From Agelaius tricolor (taxonomy: Eukaryota; Chordata; Aves; Passeriformes; Icteridae): 64,000 bases of DNA. Under the pieces are notes generated by a model. That model did no database searches. It was not told the origin of the DNA and worked only from the letters and a program-made list of their open reading frames with translations. A program made the translations under genes and the position numbers. Below are positions 1-12,000 of the stretch, piece after piece. Every line of letters begins with the position of its first letter. Within the stretch, counting starts at the first letter, position 1. Where the stretch lies: assembly GCA_023055355.1 (NCBI GenBank), contig JALJCS010000018.1, positions 930,001 to 994,000 of the forward strand. The letters are read 5' to 3'.

Positions 1-257
1 CAGTAACCCCAGGAGCTCCCAGGGTGTCCTGCAGTGCATGCTCCTACCTGGCCCTGTCTTGGTTTATAATGTGTTGAGAACGTCAGGCTCTCAGGAACTG
101 CTGTGCCAGCCTTCACACCCTGAGCGTGCTGTAAGAAAAATAAACACCCTTAAAGGTTTTCCAGTGGGCATCAGCTTCTCTGGCTAGATTTGTGCTGGGA
201 ATCTGATCACACAGGAGCCTTCAGCAGTGGAGCAACAGGTTTGGGTGTGGAGCTTTT

Positions 258-285
258 AATATATATACACATATACACACACGCT
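258..285. repeat. TA/CA dinucleotide microsatellite
   Basis: An imperfect run of TATATATACACATATACACACAC type, alternating purine and pyrimidine. It is short and interrupted, so moderate polymorphism is likely at most. Confidence 0.7.
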
Positions 286-1431
286 TGTATATATTCATAA
301 CAGCATGCTGCTAAATGATATTTCTATTTTTTCAGAGACATGTATGAGCTGCCTCTATTCTGTGCCCCATCTGTGTTGTTCAAGATTGGTAGTCTGAAAT
401 TCACCCAATATTGGTATTATTCTCCAGGTAACTATTTGGACATTGAAGATTTAGGGATTTTGTCAGACTACTGAGGCACAAAGGATGGCTCTATTTTAAA
501 AAAGAACTTTTGCGATTACAAATACAATAATTGAAATAAGAAAACCCTCATGTGCCCTCTTTAAAACAACCCCTCGTGTTGCCCTGGCAGTTTTTGCTGT
601 TTGACATGTCCAGGTCCTTCTGGCCTGTGTGAATCCAAGTCCTTCAGGTCATGGCTGCGGGGGCAGCTGTGCTACCAGCACATGGCTCCTCAGCGTGGTC
701 TGGGCCAGCATCACCTGGGATGAGTTTTTCCATGTGTAGCTCACAGCTCTGTTGTAGCTGCTGTAATTTTACGTGCTGTTGGGGCAATTAAAATGATAAA
801 TGTTAGCAGCAGCTTTACAAATTCCTTTTTGAGCTGTTCTGCTTCCAGCCAGGTGCAGCAGCCCTGGGCCACCTTGGGTATTGGGCAGAGCCATCAGTGA
901 CTGTCTGTGGAGCTTTTTCTTGGAGGCAAGTGATGGAAAAGCCTGAGGAGCAGTCAAAGCTCATGCTGACAGGTGACTGTGAGGCTTTTGGAGGAGTTAC
1001 TGCCCCTGGCTTTGCAGAACTCCTGTGTGCATTGGGCAGCAGATACTGGACTTAGCCAGGTGAGTGGCTGGTGGTGGGCATGACCCTGTACCTTTCCTGT
1101 GGGGCTGAGCAGCACCTACTAGCATAAGATGGCACAGGCTGGGCTTCTGCCACCCAAACCTCTTCCAAGAAATGAGGTACTGGTGATGATTAGGGATATA
1201 TGGAATATTTTCACATCTAAGTTAAATACTATGATCTTGTGAGTCCCCAAATTCTGAATCGTTTCAGTGTAGGCATCTCAGTGAGCTCAACTTGTAGGGC
1301 TCAGGATGGTGACTCTGATGTTCTTGGCCATGCTTTCAGCTGTGGCAAGGTGCCATGGGACTGCCAGGACAGGGATGCATGGGGCCTCTGATGTTGGTGA
1401 CATCAGCAATTGACAGAAGTTTGGGTTTTTG

Positions 1432-1452
1432 GTTTTTTTTTTTTTTTTCTTT
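1432..1452. repeat. T-rich homopolymer tract
   Basis: A run of about 16 T flanked by GGTTTTTGG and CTTTTTAACTTGCAG. It ends in a sequence resembling a splice acceptor, but no coding exon follows. Most simply a low-complexity tract. Confidence 0.6.
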
Positions 1453-2754
1453 TTAACTTGCAGATCCATAAGAACAGAAGTGTGAAGTCTGTTAGATACA
1501 TCACAGACATGTGTTAGTGCTGGAAATTTTATAAGGATTTGCTTTGATCACTGTTTTAAAACTTAATGTTTTCTGTGCCTCTTGAGCCTGAAACTATGGG
1601 CCAAAAAAACCTGTGAATTGATACCTGAAGGCTCCCCAGTGATGAACTCCAGGGATTAAAGATGTTGTTTGATTTGTGGCTGAGAGTGCCAGGGGAGCGA
1701 GCACCTCAGTCCCTGCAGAGGTGGGAGCAGCTGGGCCCGACACGCTGCGCTGATGCACGCTGTTATTTGAGTGGAGAATTTGGAAAGCTCAGAGCTCTGA
1801 GCTAGGGTTATGTTCTCACTTAATAAGGTGTTAACTGACGTTGGGTGCTCTTTGGAGAGTTCGGCTATGTGTGGAGGTTAACGGTTCCTGGCATCTTGTC
1901 TGCTATAAACGAGCTTTCAGACAAGAGGAAAGAGTTACCACACGCTATCAGCGTGTGATTTTTTTTTTTTCCTAAAAAAGCAAACCCCCAAACAAACAAA
2001 AAAACCTCCCCAAAGCTGAGGCGGAGGAAGCCTCTGGGCTTTCCCCGGGGCTGCGGGAGGTGCGGGGCGGCGGAGCGGCCGCTGGAGGGCAGGCGAGCCG
2101 TGCGGAGCGGCGCCGGCAGCGCGGCGCTCTGACCCCGCCGTCCGCGTCCCGCCGGGGAGCGGTGCCGGGCCCATGGACCGGGCGGCCGCGGCTGTCCCGG
2201 CCCGCGAGGGGCCGCTCCGGGGCTGCCGGGCCCCGCTGCCGCCCGCCCGGGGCTCGACGGGCACGGGACGCGCTCCTGCCCCGTCGGAGGTGAGGGCGCA
2301 GCGGACTCCGGGCAGCTGCGGCCACACGTGCCGGTGAACGGGGCAGCGGCCGCTGTGCCGGGGGTTCCGAGCACCTGGCGTCCCGGGCGAGCGGCGGCGC
2401 CGCCCGTTCTGTCGGGCCGGGCAGGGCTCGGGGGAGCCCGACCCCCTCCCTCGCTTACTCTGTAAAAAACGCTTCCCCGGCCGGCGCTGCCCGCGGCCGG
2501 GCGGTGCCCCCTCCGCGCAGGCGGTGCCAGCCCCGCTCCGCCCGGGCGGGTCCCGCCTCCCGCTCCGCGCCCCGCGCATCGCTATGCCGCCCGCCCGGAG
2601 CGCGGCGCGGGGCGCGGAGCGGAGCCCGGAGCGGGGCGCGGCCGCGGCCGAGAGGCTCCATCCGCCCGGCGGGGCTGGCCCGGCCCGGGGGGACGCGGGG
2701 GGGCACTTGCTGATGATCGGAAGTTACTGACAATAAGCACCTTCATCCCCCCAA

Positions 2755-2806
2755 AGGCGGAGAGAGGGAGAGGAGGAGGAGGAGAGACAGGGGGAGAGGA
2801 GAGCTG
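2755..2806 (+). promoter_or_regulatory. purine-rich GGA/GAG tract in proximal promoter or leader
   Basis: About 50 bases that are almost all A and G on the + strand (repeats of GAGAGG and GGAGGA). Such tracts can bind MAZ/SP-type factors or form triplex or G-quadruplex structures. It sits 190-240 bp upstream of the FGF18 ATG and may be partly transcribed as 5' UTR. Confidence 0.5.
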
Positions 2807-2921
2807 ATGCCTGACGAGTCACTCGGCGGAGGCAGAGCGGGCGGTACCACAACTTCCCGGCGGCGCGGAGCGGCGCGGAGCAGCGCGGCGGGGATCGGAG
2901 CTCGCCGGCCGGATCGCTCCC

Positions 2922-2957
2922 ATGTCAGCGCGGCGGCGGGGGACTGCGCTCCGCTAG
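2922..2957 (+). other. short upstream ORF (uORF2, 11 codons)
   Basis: ATG at 2922 followed by an Arg-rich 11-codon frame ending in TAG at 2955-2957, 36 bases before the FGF18 ATG. Weak context (C at -3, T at +4). A short terminating uORF close to the main start could reduce or delay FGF18 initiation. Confidence 0.45.
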
Positions 2958-2993
2958 CGACCAGCCGCCGGCCAACCCCGTCCTCGCCCAGCG

Positions 2994-3025
2994 ATGTATT
3001 CACTGCTCTCAGCCTGCACTTGCCT
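2994..3025 (+). CDS. FGF18: FGF18 coding exon 1 (start codon and start of signal peptide)
   Basis: Encodes [10 protein letters not shown] plus two bases (CT) of the next leucine codon, then a consensus donor GTAAGG at 3026. The start has G at -3 and T at +4, a moderate Kozak context. I chose this ATG because it gives the conserved FGF18 N-terminus MYS-SACTCL. If intron 1 is retained, the frame stops at once (CTG TAA), so unspliced RNA makes only an 11-residue peptide. The exon sits at the 3' edge of the CpG island; its 5' limit (transcription start) cannot be fixed from sequence. Two upstream ATGs precede it, at 2807 and 2922. Confidence 0.95.
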
Positions 3026-6000
3026 GTAAGGATTATGGCATATTTCTAAATATTTTTTAAAATGTTTAAAAAGATTTAAATTTTTTTTTAAACTTTCATT
3101 CTGGAGGCTCCGGTTGCATTTTCCTTGCAGCCAGGTGGTAATGGGGACCTGAGCCTTTTTATAAGCAGAGCATCGCTCTGAACCCTTTAAAAATTGCAAA
3201 CAAAAACAAAGAAAAAACCAAACAAAACAAAAATCAACTTTAATCATTCTACCGCATCATTTGATCTTTTGTTGTTTTTTTTCTCCTCTCCAGATGTTTA
3301 CATTTCCTGCTGCTGTGCTTTCAGGTACAGGTACGTGTCCTTTCTGTCCTCTCTCGCTTTTGGTTGTAAAATAGAAACAAAGGCGGCGTGCTGACCTCGA
3401 GTGCGAGGCAGGTTTGGCTGGGGCTTTCACTTGTTTCCCTCTAGTTTTTATAGCTGTATTAAACCGAGCCCCGCACCAGATGCTGGAGTGTCACTTGCCC
3501 TGGACCGGGGCTTCCCCTGTGCTCAGCTCCCGTCCCGTGCTCCGCCGTGCTCTGCCGCCGGTACGGGCAGGGGTGCAGCCGGGTGCGCCGGTAGCCTGCC
3601 GTAGCAGCATCCTCTGGAGTGCATTAGCCTGGCTAATGATGTGAGAGGGAGAGCTGGACTCTCCTTGCACAGTGTTGATTGATGCACTTGCCTTGGAAGA
3701 GCAGGCGCTCTCCTGCTCGCCCTTTTTTCCCATTTCTTTTTTTTTTTCGCCCCTCTCTTCTTTTAAATTTTCTTTTCTTTTTTTTTTCTCCCCCTCTTCG
3801 GTAACTCACTCCCAAAAACCGATGCTTTGAAAAACACAAGTTTTCCTAGCCAAGAGAAGGAGGCTGCGTGCTCCCTCCCCATTATTCAGTAGAACGCCGT
3901 CCAAGTCAGCTCCAGCCTTTGATCCTGTCTCGGCAGGAATGAGGCCGTTGGAGGAACACCCTGAGCGAGGCTCTGCAGCCCAGGTGCCCGCGGGGTGGGG
4001 ATGGCAGCTGCCCCACTGCCTCAGGGATTTTAGCTGGACATCCTGGAGCGCACCCACCTGCGGGGCCGCGCAGAGCAGGTGCCACTTCGGTGGCTCTGGC
4101 CACCTTCCCGCCGGAGCTGGGGGACACTTGTGACACCCTTGGCCCTGAGTTGTGCTTTGGCCGGGATTGCACCTGCTCAGCCTCTCCAGATCCCCAACGG
4201 CAGCAGGGGATGGTCCTGGATGAGCACAGCCTTGGAGGGGGCTCCATCCCTCTGGCCAAGCTAAAACCCGAACCAGCCCCATCCCCTGCTCTCCCACCCA
4301 TCCGAAAAATGCCCGATCACATTTTTTTCCTCATCCTCTCCAAAAAGTGCAGCTCGAACCCGACACCAGCAGAGCCTCCCCTGGTGGAGCAGCCTCCCCA
4401 GCAGGAGAGGATCCGCAGCTGTAAATTACCCTGCCGTTGGAAGGTGTTTGCTCTGTTTCTCTGGTGCGGATTTTTTTCAGCCCGAGGAATCACAGGCTGC
4501 GCAGGGCTCGCAGCGCCGGAACCCTTTGCAGCGGGGAGAGGTTTTTTTGCGCTTGTGCGGTAACTGAAGTTAATCAGCCCTCCAGCCCCCTTCCTCTCCC
4601 CCTCCCTTTGGTGCTTTTAGTGAATCAGAAAAAGTTTGGCTGGCTGCCTGGAAAGCACTTGCTAAAATCTGATCTCTTACTTCAGCAGCCTTAAAACAAA
4701 GTTATTGGCATTTATACAGTTGGAGCTTGCAGGCTTCCAAAGCAATAAAATAATAAAAAAAAAAAACAACAAAAACCCCCCCCCAAAAAAAACAGGAAAA
4801 AAAGGAGAAAGCTCTGTGCTCTGGTGCTATTAGAACCATACTTGCTACCTTTTGTGCTGATTTTGCAGCGTTTTGGGGGCTGTGAGGTGGGATGGCTGCG
4901 CTGGGCTCTGCGGAGGTGTCCTGGCTGCGGCTGGAGAGGCGGCGGAGCTCACTGGGTGACACACACAGAGCCGAGCTCCTTCGGCGATTGGTGTGGGGAG
5001 CCAAAACATTAGATTAGTCATACTCGAGGGCCTTCGAGTGAGTGTTTACAGTATTAATGGTAGATGAAAAGATGTGAATGCTGTAAGTTTTTATTGCCCA
5101 TTTTGTTACACTTTCTTTCTGGATTTATTCATGGGATTACATGTTTTGAGCCTGAATGGGACCAAGGGATTATAGGATTTCTTTAATAATGATCAGTTTG
5201 GGTAGGAGTTAGCCTTTGGTGAACTGGAGTAAATTAATGCATCACTTAGGTTTAATATTTATTTAGTCTAAAGGAAGTTGTTTAGTTTTGCTTAAAGGGC
5301 TCTGTGTTGTATTGGGGAGATTTAAGAGTTCCTGAAGGGGATTATATTCTAAGGCTGCCTCTCGCCCTGCGTTCAAGCCATGATCTGTGGCTCATCCTGT
5401 GTGCTGGTCTTAGAATTACTCTGCTCTGCTGCTGCCTGGTACCTGTGGCTCTGTGTAGAAATCACCTCAGCGTGTGTGGGGCTGGAGGGATTCTGAGACA
5501 AAACACCATGGTTTGGGTACGCTCTGTGTGTTCGAGTGGATCCTTGTGTGCAAGGGCTGTGGTGCATTGACGTGTGAGCTGCTGCAGTTCTGTGGTGGGG
5601 GCTCAGCTCTGGCCAAAAGCTTTCTCATAGACCCCAAGGCCACCCTGAAGCCGCCAGTGGATGATGGGGCAGCTGTAGTATCTCCTGTGGGCAGGTTATG
5701 GCAGCACTGGGAAGTGTTCCCCAGCCCTGGCCACAGGGAGGTTGGAGGGTTGGGAGTTTCCAGAAGCAGGATTTAGACCCCTGGAGGAGTTGGATTCCTC
5801 CAGGCCTTTGCCATCGTGTGACATTTCCACCAAGAAGCGCAGGGATTAACACATGGTGGGACAGAGGGGAGCACTGCTGGAGCATGGGTGCAGCACAGCC
5901 CTGGGAGCAGCCCTGGACCTCACAGGGCTGCCTGGAGGATAGGTCATTCACCTTCCCCTGCGACAGCAATGACCCTATCTTGTTTTCTTCTCTTGCCTCT

Positions 6001-9000
6001 TAGGAAGTCACTCTGATGCTTGGAGTTGCTACAGTTCCAAAGCAGGGATACTGGATACCCTTGCAGACCTGGAGACAATAATTTATTTATGCAGGTTGTT
6101 CTTAGGAATGCTCTTTCACTGATGGTTACTGAGCTCTCCCTATATCATGTCTTTAACATTTTTCAGTTTATTCTCCTACCTTTTCACACTTCCAGGAGCA
6201 ATTTCTCTTCCATGTGCTTTTGTTCTTTATGCCCCAGAGTGGTTTTGGGTTTCGCTTTGGCTTTGGAGTCAATCTCTGCTCTACAAGCAGGTGAGAAACC
6301 CCAGAAGCACCTTGCAGGGTTGGAGGGGATTGCCCCATGCTGTGCTGGCTCTAGCAGCACCAGTGACCCTGAGGATAACAAATTTGGGGACATGAGATCT
6401 CAGAGGGCCCCCTTTGCCAGGGCAGGTGGGGGCTGGAGGCAGCTTCAGTGTAAGTTGAGCAGTAGGATCCGAGGTTCTGAGTGCTGTCCTGGTTTGCAAG
6501 AGCTTCCAGCTCTTCTGTCCCTGAGCCACCTCAAGTGCATGGCCAGGCAGAGCACGGGGCAATGCCAGCGTGGGCTGCCCTGGCTGTGCTGCAGAGCAGA
6601 GGGTGGTCCTGCCCCAGCCTCTTCCCTGCCTGATAAACCTTGCCGTGTTCTCCTACACGGAGTGCATCTGTCTTAGATTATGAAGAGGTCCCTGATAGGG
6701 CCAAATCCTTTGCTTTTATGGCTCTTGTAGGTTAAGATCCAGCTTTGGAATCTGATCTAGAAGCAAACAGGAGGTCAGAGGAATGCACAAGGCAGCACTA
6801 GGCTATTTTCACATCTGCTGGTGTTGTGTAAGAGGAAGGCTGCTGTGTGCCATGCCAATAGCAACTTATGTTTCTCCTAAGCTCCTGTGCAGCGACAGAC
6901 AGTTATTGTTTGGGACATTGTAAAGTGAGACACAGAGAAGCGTTGCTTCCACACGTTCAGTGAGCCAGATCCTGCGGTCTGGCGAAGCCACACACAGCAC
7001 ATGTCAGAAGCGTGAGCCTGCTGAGCAGCTCCGTCCCCTCTCCCTGCCTGCTGATCCATGGCTGTCCTCCCGGGGACAAGCAGGACGGGTGGTGAGTGCC
7101 ACCAAATAGCTCTGGGGACTCACTGTGGAGAAGCCAAAGGAGGTCCTGGTCACAACCTGGCCAGCTTGCCTTGGCTGGCCACTCCTTCTGCAGGTGTGCA
7201 GCAGTGCTAGAGCCACAGCTCCCTGCCTGCCCTGTCCTTGCCCTCCTGGTGACAGCACCAAAGGCAGGTAGCTGGACTGCACATCACCAACAAGGTTATT
7301 CTCATGTCTCCCCTCCCTGCAGATGGGCACCCACCTGCCTTTGTCCTCTCTGGGTGGCACAGTGTCTGTCTTGAGGCGGTGCCAAGGCTGAGTGTGCTGC
7401 CAGGGATGGAGCTTTGGGCATCCCACATTGCTCCTGAAGTGCTGTGGGATGGGGTAGGTGGTGCCTCCGTGGGCTGCTCCTTCCTTGTTGTCAAGCCCTG
7501 CGTGCCAAGACTCCTTGGGGCCTAGGCTGGGTGAGAGCCCCCCAGGCTGGGTGATCCCGTGCCTGCCCTCTCTGCTCAGCCTGGATTGGGAACACCACGT
7601 CCTCAGCACAGCATCCCTGTGCCAGTACCTGCCTCCTGCTCCATGAGGGTGGAGAAGTCATCCTGAAAAGGACAGAATATGGCAAATGTGGTCTGTGCAA
7701 GGCTGGGCAGCTCTCTGTTGATTTTTCGGATTGCACCTGCCTTGATTACTAGGCAGTGAGAAGACCAGAGAAACTGTGTAAGCAAAGCCTGAGTTAATGA
7801 GCAGAGGAGCTCAGCCATGTGAAAGTGCTTGGCCCCATCATGGGCTGGAGCTGATGGGATGGTCCCTGGGATGGCTTTGGCTCCGTGCTGTGCTGGACTC
7901 CCAGTGATGGATGCACTTCCTCACAGTATGGCTCTGCTGGCCTGCAGAGGCAGGGTCCTGTTGTACATGAAAGCGTTTGATCCAGTTGCAAATGCCCTTG
8001 CTCTCCAGGAAATAACCATGTGGCTTGCCACAAGGGATTTTTATTCCCTGCTGCTGACTCATTGCACCAGAATACAAAGTGTTGTGTCCTGAAGCTGCCC
8101 TGTGTATCCTGCTTCTGCCTCCTGTACTTTGGAGAGCTTGGGCTTGTGGAGGAAGAGGAGACACATTGGAGCAGTTGTCTGGGCTGGAGCAGGGAAGCTG
8201 AATGGCAGTGGGCTGGGGCTTGTGCTGATGTGTGCTGGGGTTCTCCTGTGGGAGGGGTGAGACTCAGCTTAGCTTGGGTGAGCATAGCTGTGGGTCTTGC
8301 TCCTCACACATGGGGATGTGCAGCCTGTGCCCCACCAGCAGCTCTTGGCTGCCTGCCCTGGGCACACCATGCCTTTGTTTTTCACTGAAGGTCCCCAGCC
8401 CTTCAAAGTGCTGGGATGGGTTCTCTGCCACAAAGACCCCTCAAAGACATTTAGCAGGGAGATTTGCAAAGCTGTTTCCAGGTTCTCACCCCAGCCAGGC
8501 TGACACAAATGTGAGCTGCTTCAGCATTTGGGGGCTTGGCTTTGCTGTGGCAATGGGCAGCAGAACAGAGCTCCTTGGGGGCTTTGTTCTGCACCCCTGC
8601 GTGAATGCAGTTTGCTTTTCCAAAGCTCCAGAGATGTGTGAGGTGCTTCAGAGGAACGGGGATGGACATGGGTGTTGTTGAGGAGAGTGCCTAGAAGGAC
8701 ATCATGAAGTTCAGCTTTTAATTGGATGCAGTGTGATGGTTGTGTTGTATTTTGCTTTTGCTTTCCTTATTGCACCTGACAAGTACAAGACTGGATGGGG
8801 GCTCGGGGCGCGGGGTTTGGAGTAGTGCAGGATTTGAAGTGGTGTGAGGTTCAGTGCAGTGTGGGATTCTGAGAGGTGCTGGGTTTGGAGTGGAGTGGGA
8901 TTCACGGGAGGAATTCCTGCTCAAACTCAGAATTAGTTTTTCTTATAGAGTAGCTTGGCTGTAGCATACCAAGGTGGGAGAGAAAAGAGCAGAATGGGCA

Positions 9001-12000
9001 AAGGGTGGCACTGCCTGAGCTCTGTGGCTGTGGCTGGCATGTGGGATGCAGCTGGTGCTGTGAGTGACTGCTGAGGGTTGCAGGAGGCTCAGGGAGGATG
9101 AGCAGCACTGGGGGCTTGGGCAGCCACACTGAATACTTGATTTTGCTGTAAGCTGATAGCACTGAGCTGGTCAGCCAGGCCTCTCTGCTGTGTGAGACTG
9201 AGCTCAAGAGAGAGACTCATCTGGGACTGAAAATCATTATTTTGGATATATAAGCTACTTCCTAGATCCTTGGGAGTATTTTTATGTATCTCTTCCTTTC
9301 CTTAGGACTCTGTTTTGCTCTTTCCTCTTCTCCCTTGCAGAGCTTCTTTTGCTTTGTTTTTCCACAGATTTAGATAGTTTATTATGATAAGTGCAGGTGA
9401 AAAAAATGTGTTAATGGAACATGATTTAAAAAGGGAAAAGAGGAATGGCTGCTGTTGGTGACTGCCCAGGGATGGGGATACCTCCTGCCAGGGTCCCTGC
9501 CTGGGGTCTGTGAGCTGCTCTGGGAAGCCTGGGGTGGGTTGTGCTGGGGGAGCTGGGAGCCCTGGGCCCAGGGAGGCACCTAAATGCCCTCCTGCCTGTG
9601 AGATGCTCTGCTGCAGGGCATGGCCTTCCTATGCTCTGATGCTGAAACCAGGGGGCTTCCACCTGGGTACTTGTGGCCTGGAAGGTCCAGACATATTGTT
9701 TTTCTTTCCTTCCCTGGGTTTTTGTGTTTTGGTCACCTGCTGTGCCATAACAGCAGGTACAAGCAGAAATTATGCAGAGCTGTGCAATGTGCTGCCTACC
9801 TAGCATGTCGCCTCTGTCCTGATGCCTCTCCAGATGTCCATGGAGGATTAGGCATCCTGCAAAGCAGCTGGAAGGAAAGTAAGAAAAAAACCCCAAAATA
9901 TAAAAGACCGTCTGGCTCTGCAAAAGTATTTTGCTGTTGCCATTCAGCAGCCTCGCCATAGCATGAAGAGAAAGAAAGGGGAACAGAGAGGAAGGAGGAG
10001 GCTTAGCCTGTCATGGTCTGTGTGTTTCCCTTTGTGCTACCTCCTCACAGCCCCAGGGGCTGCGGCGGGTGGGAGCCGGCTGCCAATCTTCCAATCTTCC
10101 CCCTCCAGGGGCTGGGTTCTGGTTGTGCCCCCGGTGCTTCCATGTGGCGCTGGTTCCCTGGGCAGTGCTGCCTCAGCCCCTGCCTGCTCTGCCCACATAA
10201 ACAGCTGCATTTCAGGCTGAACCACACGGCAGTGACAGCACATCCTCCCCTTTGCCAGGCTCTCTCACACCCTGCTCACTGTGCCTTTTCATGGAGTTAC
10301 TGCCTTGGTTCTGCTGCAGCCAGGAGAGCCAGAACAATTTTAACCTCTGGAGCTCAGGGTGCAGAACAGCTCTGATGATGTCCTGCACATGGCTCTTTGC
10401 CTGGGCTGGTGCTGCTCTGGCTGCAGGGCTGGAGCTGGGCTGGTGCTGCTGAGTTTGCTGCTGCTGCTGCTGCTGCTGCTGGAGGTCAACGTTGCTTTGG
10501 AGGCTGTGGGAGAAGAGGGGAAGATCTGAGGTCACTGGGGTAAAAGGCCTCAAGTTGTGCCAGGGAAGGTTTAGATGGGATATTAGGAAAAAATTTCTTC
10601 AACAAAAGTGTTGTGAAGAACTGGAAGAGTGGAGCCACCATCCCTGGAAGTGTTCAAAAGATGTGTGGGTGTGGCACTTGAGCACCTGGGTTAGCCATGG
10701 GCCTGGCAGTGCTGGGTCAACAGGTGGATTGGTGATCTTAGAGGATTTTTCCAACCTAAATGATTCTGTGATAAGAAGTGGGCAGCACAGGAATGGCCCA
10801 GCACATCCTGCTCACTGTTGTGTGGCTGGAGATGGACAGGAGGTGGGGCAGAGTCCAGCCCATGGGCTCACCCATGTGGAGATGGAAGTGGGGGCAGGCT
10901 GGGGATGCTGGCACTTGCCCCAGGCAGACCCAGCACCTCCATGGTGGCCAGGCTAAGGGGCTGGATCTGGAAGCAAGGAGGAGCTGGCACTGAGGGAAAG
11001 CAAGGTGGAGAGGGGCCCGGTGTGCCCTGTGATTCCTCTGCTTGTCTTTTAAAATCCAAATGGATGGATGCTAAATCTTGGTGAAGGTCCCAGAGAAGTG
11101 CATATTGTGTGGATAGAAATGTTAGGATGCAGCAATAAATAACGGATTGCTTTTCCTACAAGGTATTCCCAGCACTCCTTAGTCCTCCCAGTTCCTTTTT
11201 CTCCTGTATTTCAAATCCCTTTTTTCCTGCTAGAATACTATCTTTGATATAATTTTGAAGGAGAAATTAAGAACTTTAAGCTTGTTAAAAAGCTTTTGTA
11301 TCTTTTGGAATACCCTGAGCTGCTCTTGCACAGAAATCCAGAATTAACAGAAAAATGCAGGGAGCAGCGATTAGCCTGGTCAATGACTGTGGGTACTGTG
11401 TGTGCTGGGTGTCTGTAGGCATGGCTGCTGGGATGGGAAGCCCTGGGAGGATAAATTAGAAAGTGGGTGAAGGACATTTTTGATAGAAGGGCATTTTGCT
11501 GCTTCTCTGATGGTTTTTATCCATTTGAGGAGAGGGGTGGTCTGAAAGCTGGCAGTGCTGTGACCACCAGGACTGGGGTCACTTCCTTCCTGTCACACCC
11601 TGGGTGATCTCCTCACAGTGTGGCTGCATCGCTTCTCCCGTTGGAGTATGGGGTACAATCCTGGTCAGATAATTGGATTTGCCTTCCCAAGCTGAATTCA
11701 AACCACAGGTGGAATTGGACTGCATTGTAGGAACAAACAGGGAGTGGAGTCTGTGCTCTGTTTCCAGCCGTGTTCTCCAGCTCTAACACGAAGCTGCTTT
11801 TGGCCCCCTTACCCTCCCAGGCCGGAAGGTTACGACCCTACATGAGCAGCCTCAGTCCCTGGGTGTGAGGCTGCACTGTAGGACTGCACAGGGCAGTGCA
11901 GTATTGATTAGCTGTACAATAAATTATGATGTATGTAGGTGCAGGTTTCTGACCCTGTGGTCGCGACCTTGCGGTGATTGGGAGCGTCCTGGCCAGCTGA

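Larger units (their letters stand above)
1..2020. other. upstream flank of FGF18, no gene recognised
   Basis: No exon of a neighbouring gene could be recognised. NPM1 lies upstream of FGF18 in human, but its acidic stretches and C-terminus are not visible here. Contents: a TA/CA dinucleotide patch at 258-285, a T run near 1432-1452, and a LEF/TCF-type octamer CTTTGATC at 1542-1549. The interval 300-560 is AT-rich and unique-looking and might hold distal promoter elements. The short open frames here have no family resemblance. Confidence 0.6.
2020..3000 (+). promoter_or_regulatory. FGF18: CpG-island promoter and 5' UTR region of FGF18
   Basis: Base composition shifts sharply near 2020 from ordinary sequence to very GC-rich DNA dense in CpG, including several GCGGCCGC-like and GGGCGG motifs. 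The island ends just past the start codon at 2994. No convincing TATA box is visible, as expected of a CpG-island developmental promoter. A purine-rich GGA/GAG tract (2755-2806) and a RUNX-type ACCACA (2846-2851) lie within 250 bp upstream of the ATG. RUNX2 with TCF/LEF is reported to act on mammalian FGF18, so the motif is plausible but unproven here. The transcription start site is not determined. Confidence 0.85.
2807..3025 (+). other. upstream ORF overlapping the FGF18 start (uORF1, exon 1 part)
   Basis: An ATG at 2807 (ATGCCTGACGAG) opens a frame offset from FGF18 that runs past the real start codon. In unspliced DNA it ends at 3049. In spliced RNA it fills exactly 73 codons to the exon 1 donor, crosses exon 2 in the other frame, and stops at a TGA early in exon 3. 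Its initiation context is weak (C at -3, C at +4), so most ribosomes should scan past. It matters only if transcription starts upstream of 2807. Confidence 0.4.
3331..10534. other. intron 2, proximal block: mostly unique sequence
   Basis: Moderately GC-rich DNA to about 5000, then an AT-rich, unique-looking stretch (5015-5300) with an imperfect 18-bp palindrome ACTCGAGGGCCTTCGAGT at 5022-5039. A TCF/LEF-type octamer CTTTGATC lies at 3917-3924, 590 bp into the intron. 5300-8700 and 8900-10500 are plain GC-intermediate intron with no feature I can name. A (CTG)n run lies at 10459-10482. Confidence 0.5.

Noticed and set aside
1..2000. 3' end of NPM1 as the upstream neighbour
   Set aside because: Human synteny suggested it, but its terminal exon and acidic stretches could not be found.
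1865..2579. Minus-strand ORFs of 169 and 214 codons upstream of FGF18
   Set aside because: They lie across the CpG island, where stop codons are rare. Pro/Ala/Arg/Gly-rich with no recognisable family.
6020..6676. 218-codon plus-strand ORF in intron 2
   Set aside because: It begins at a TTG rather than an ATG and has no domain, signal or family resemblance.
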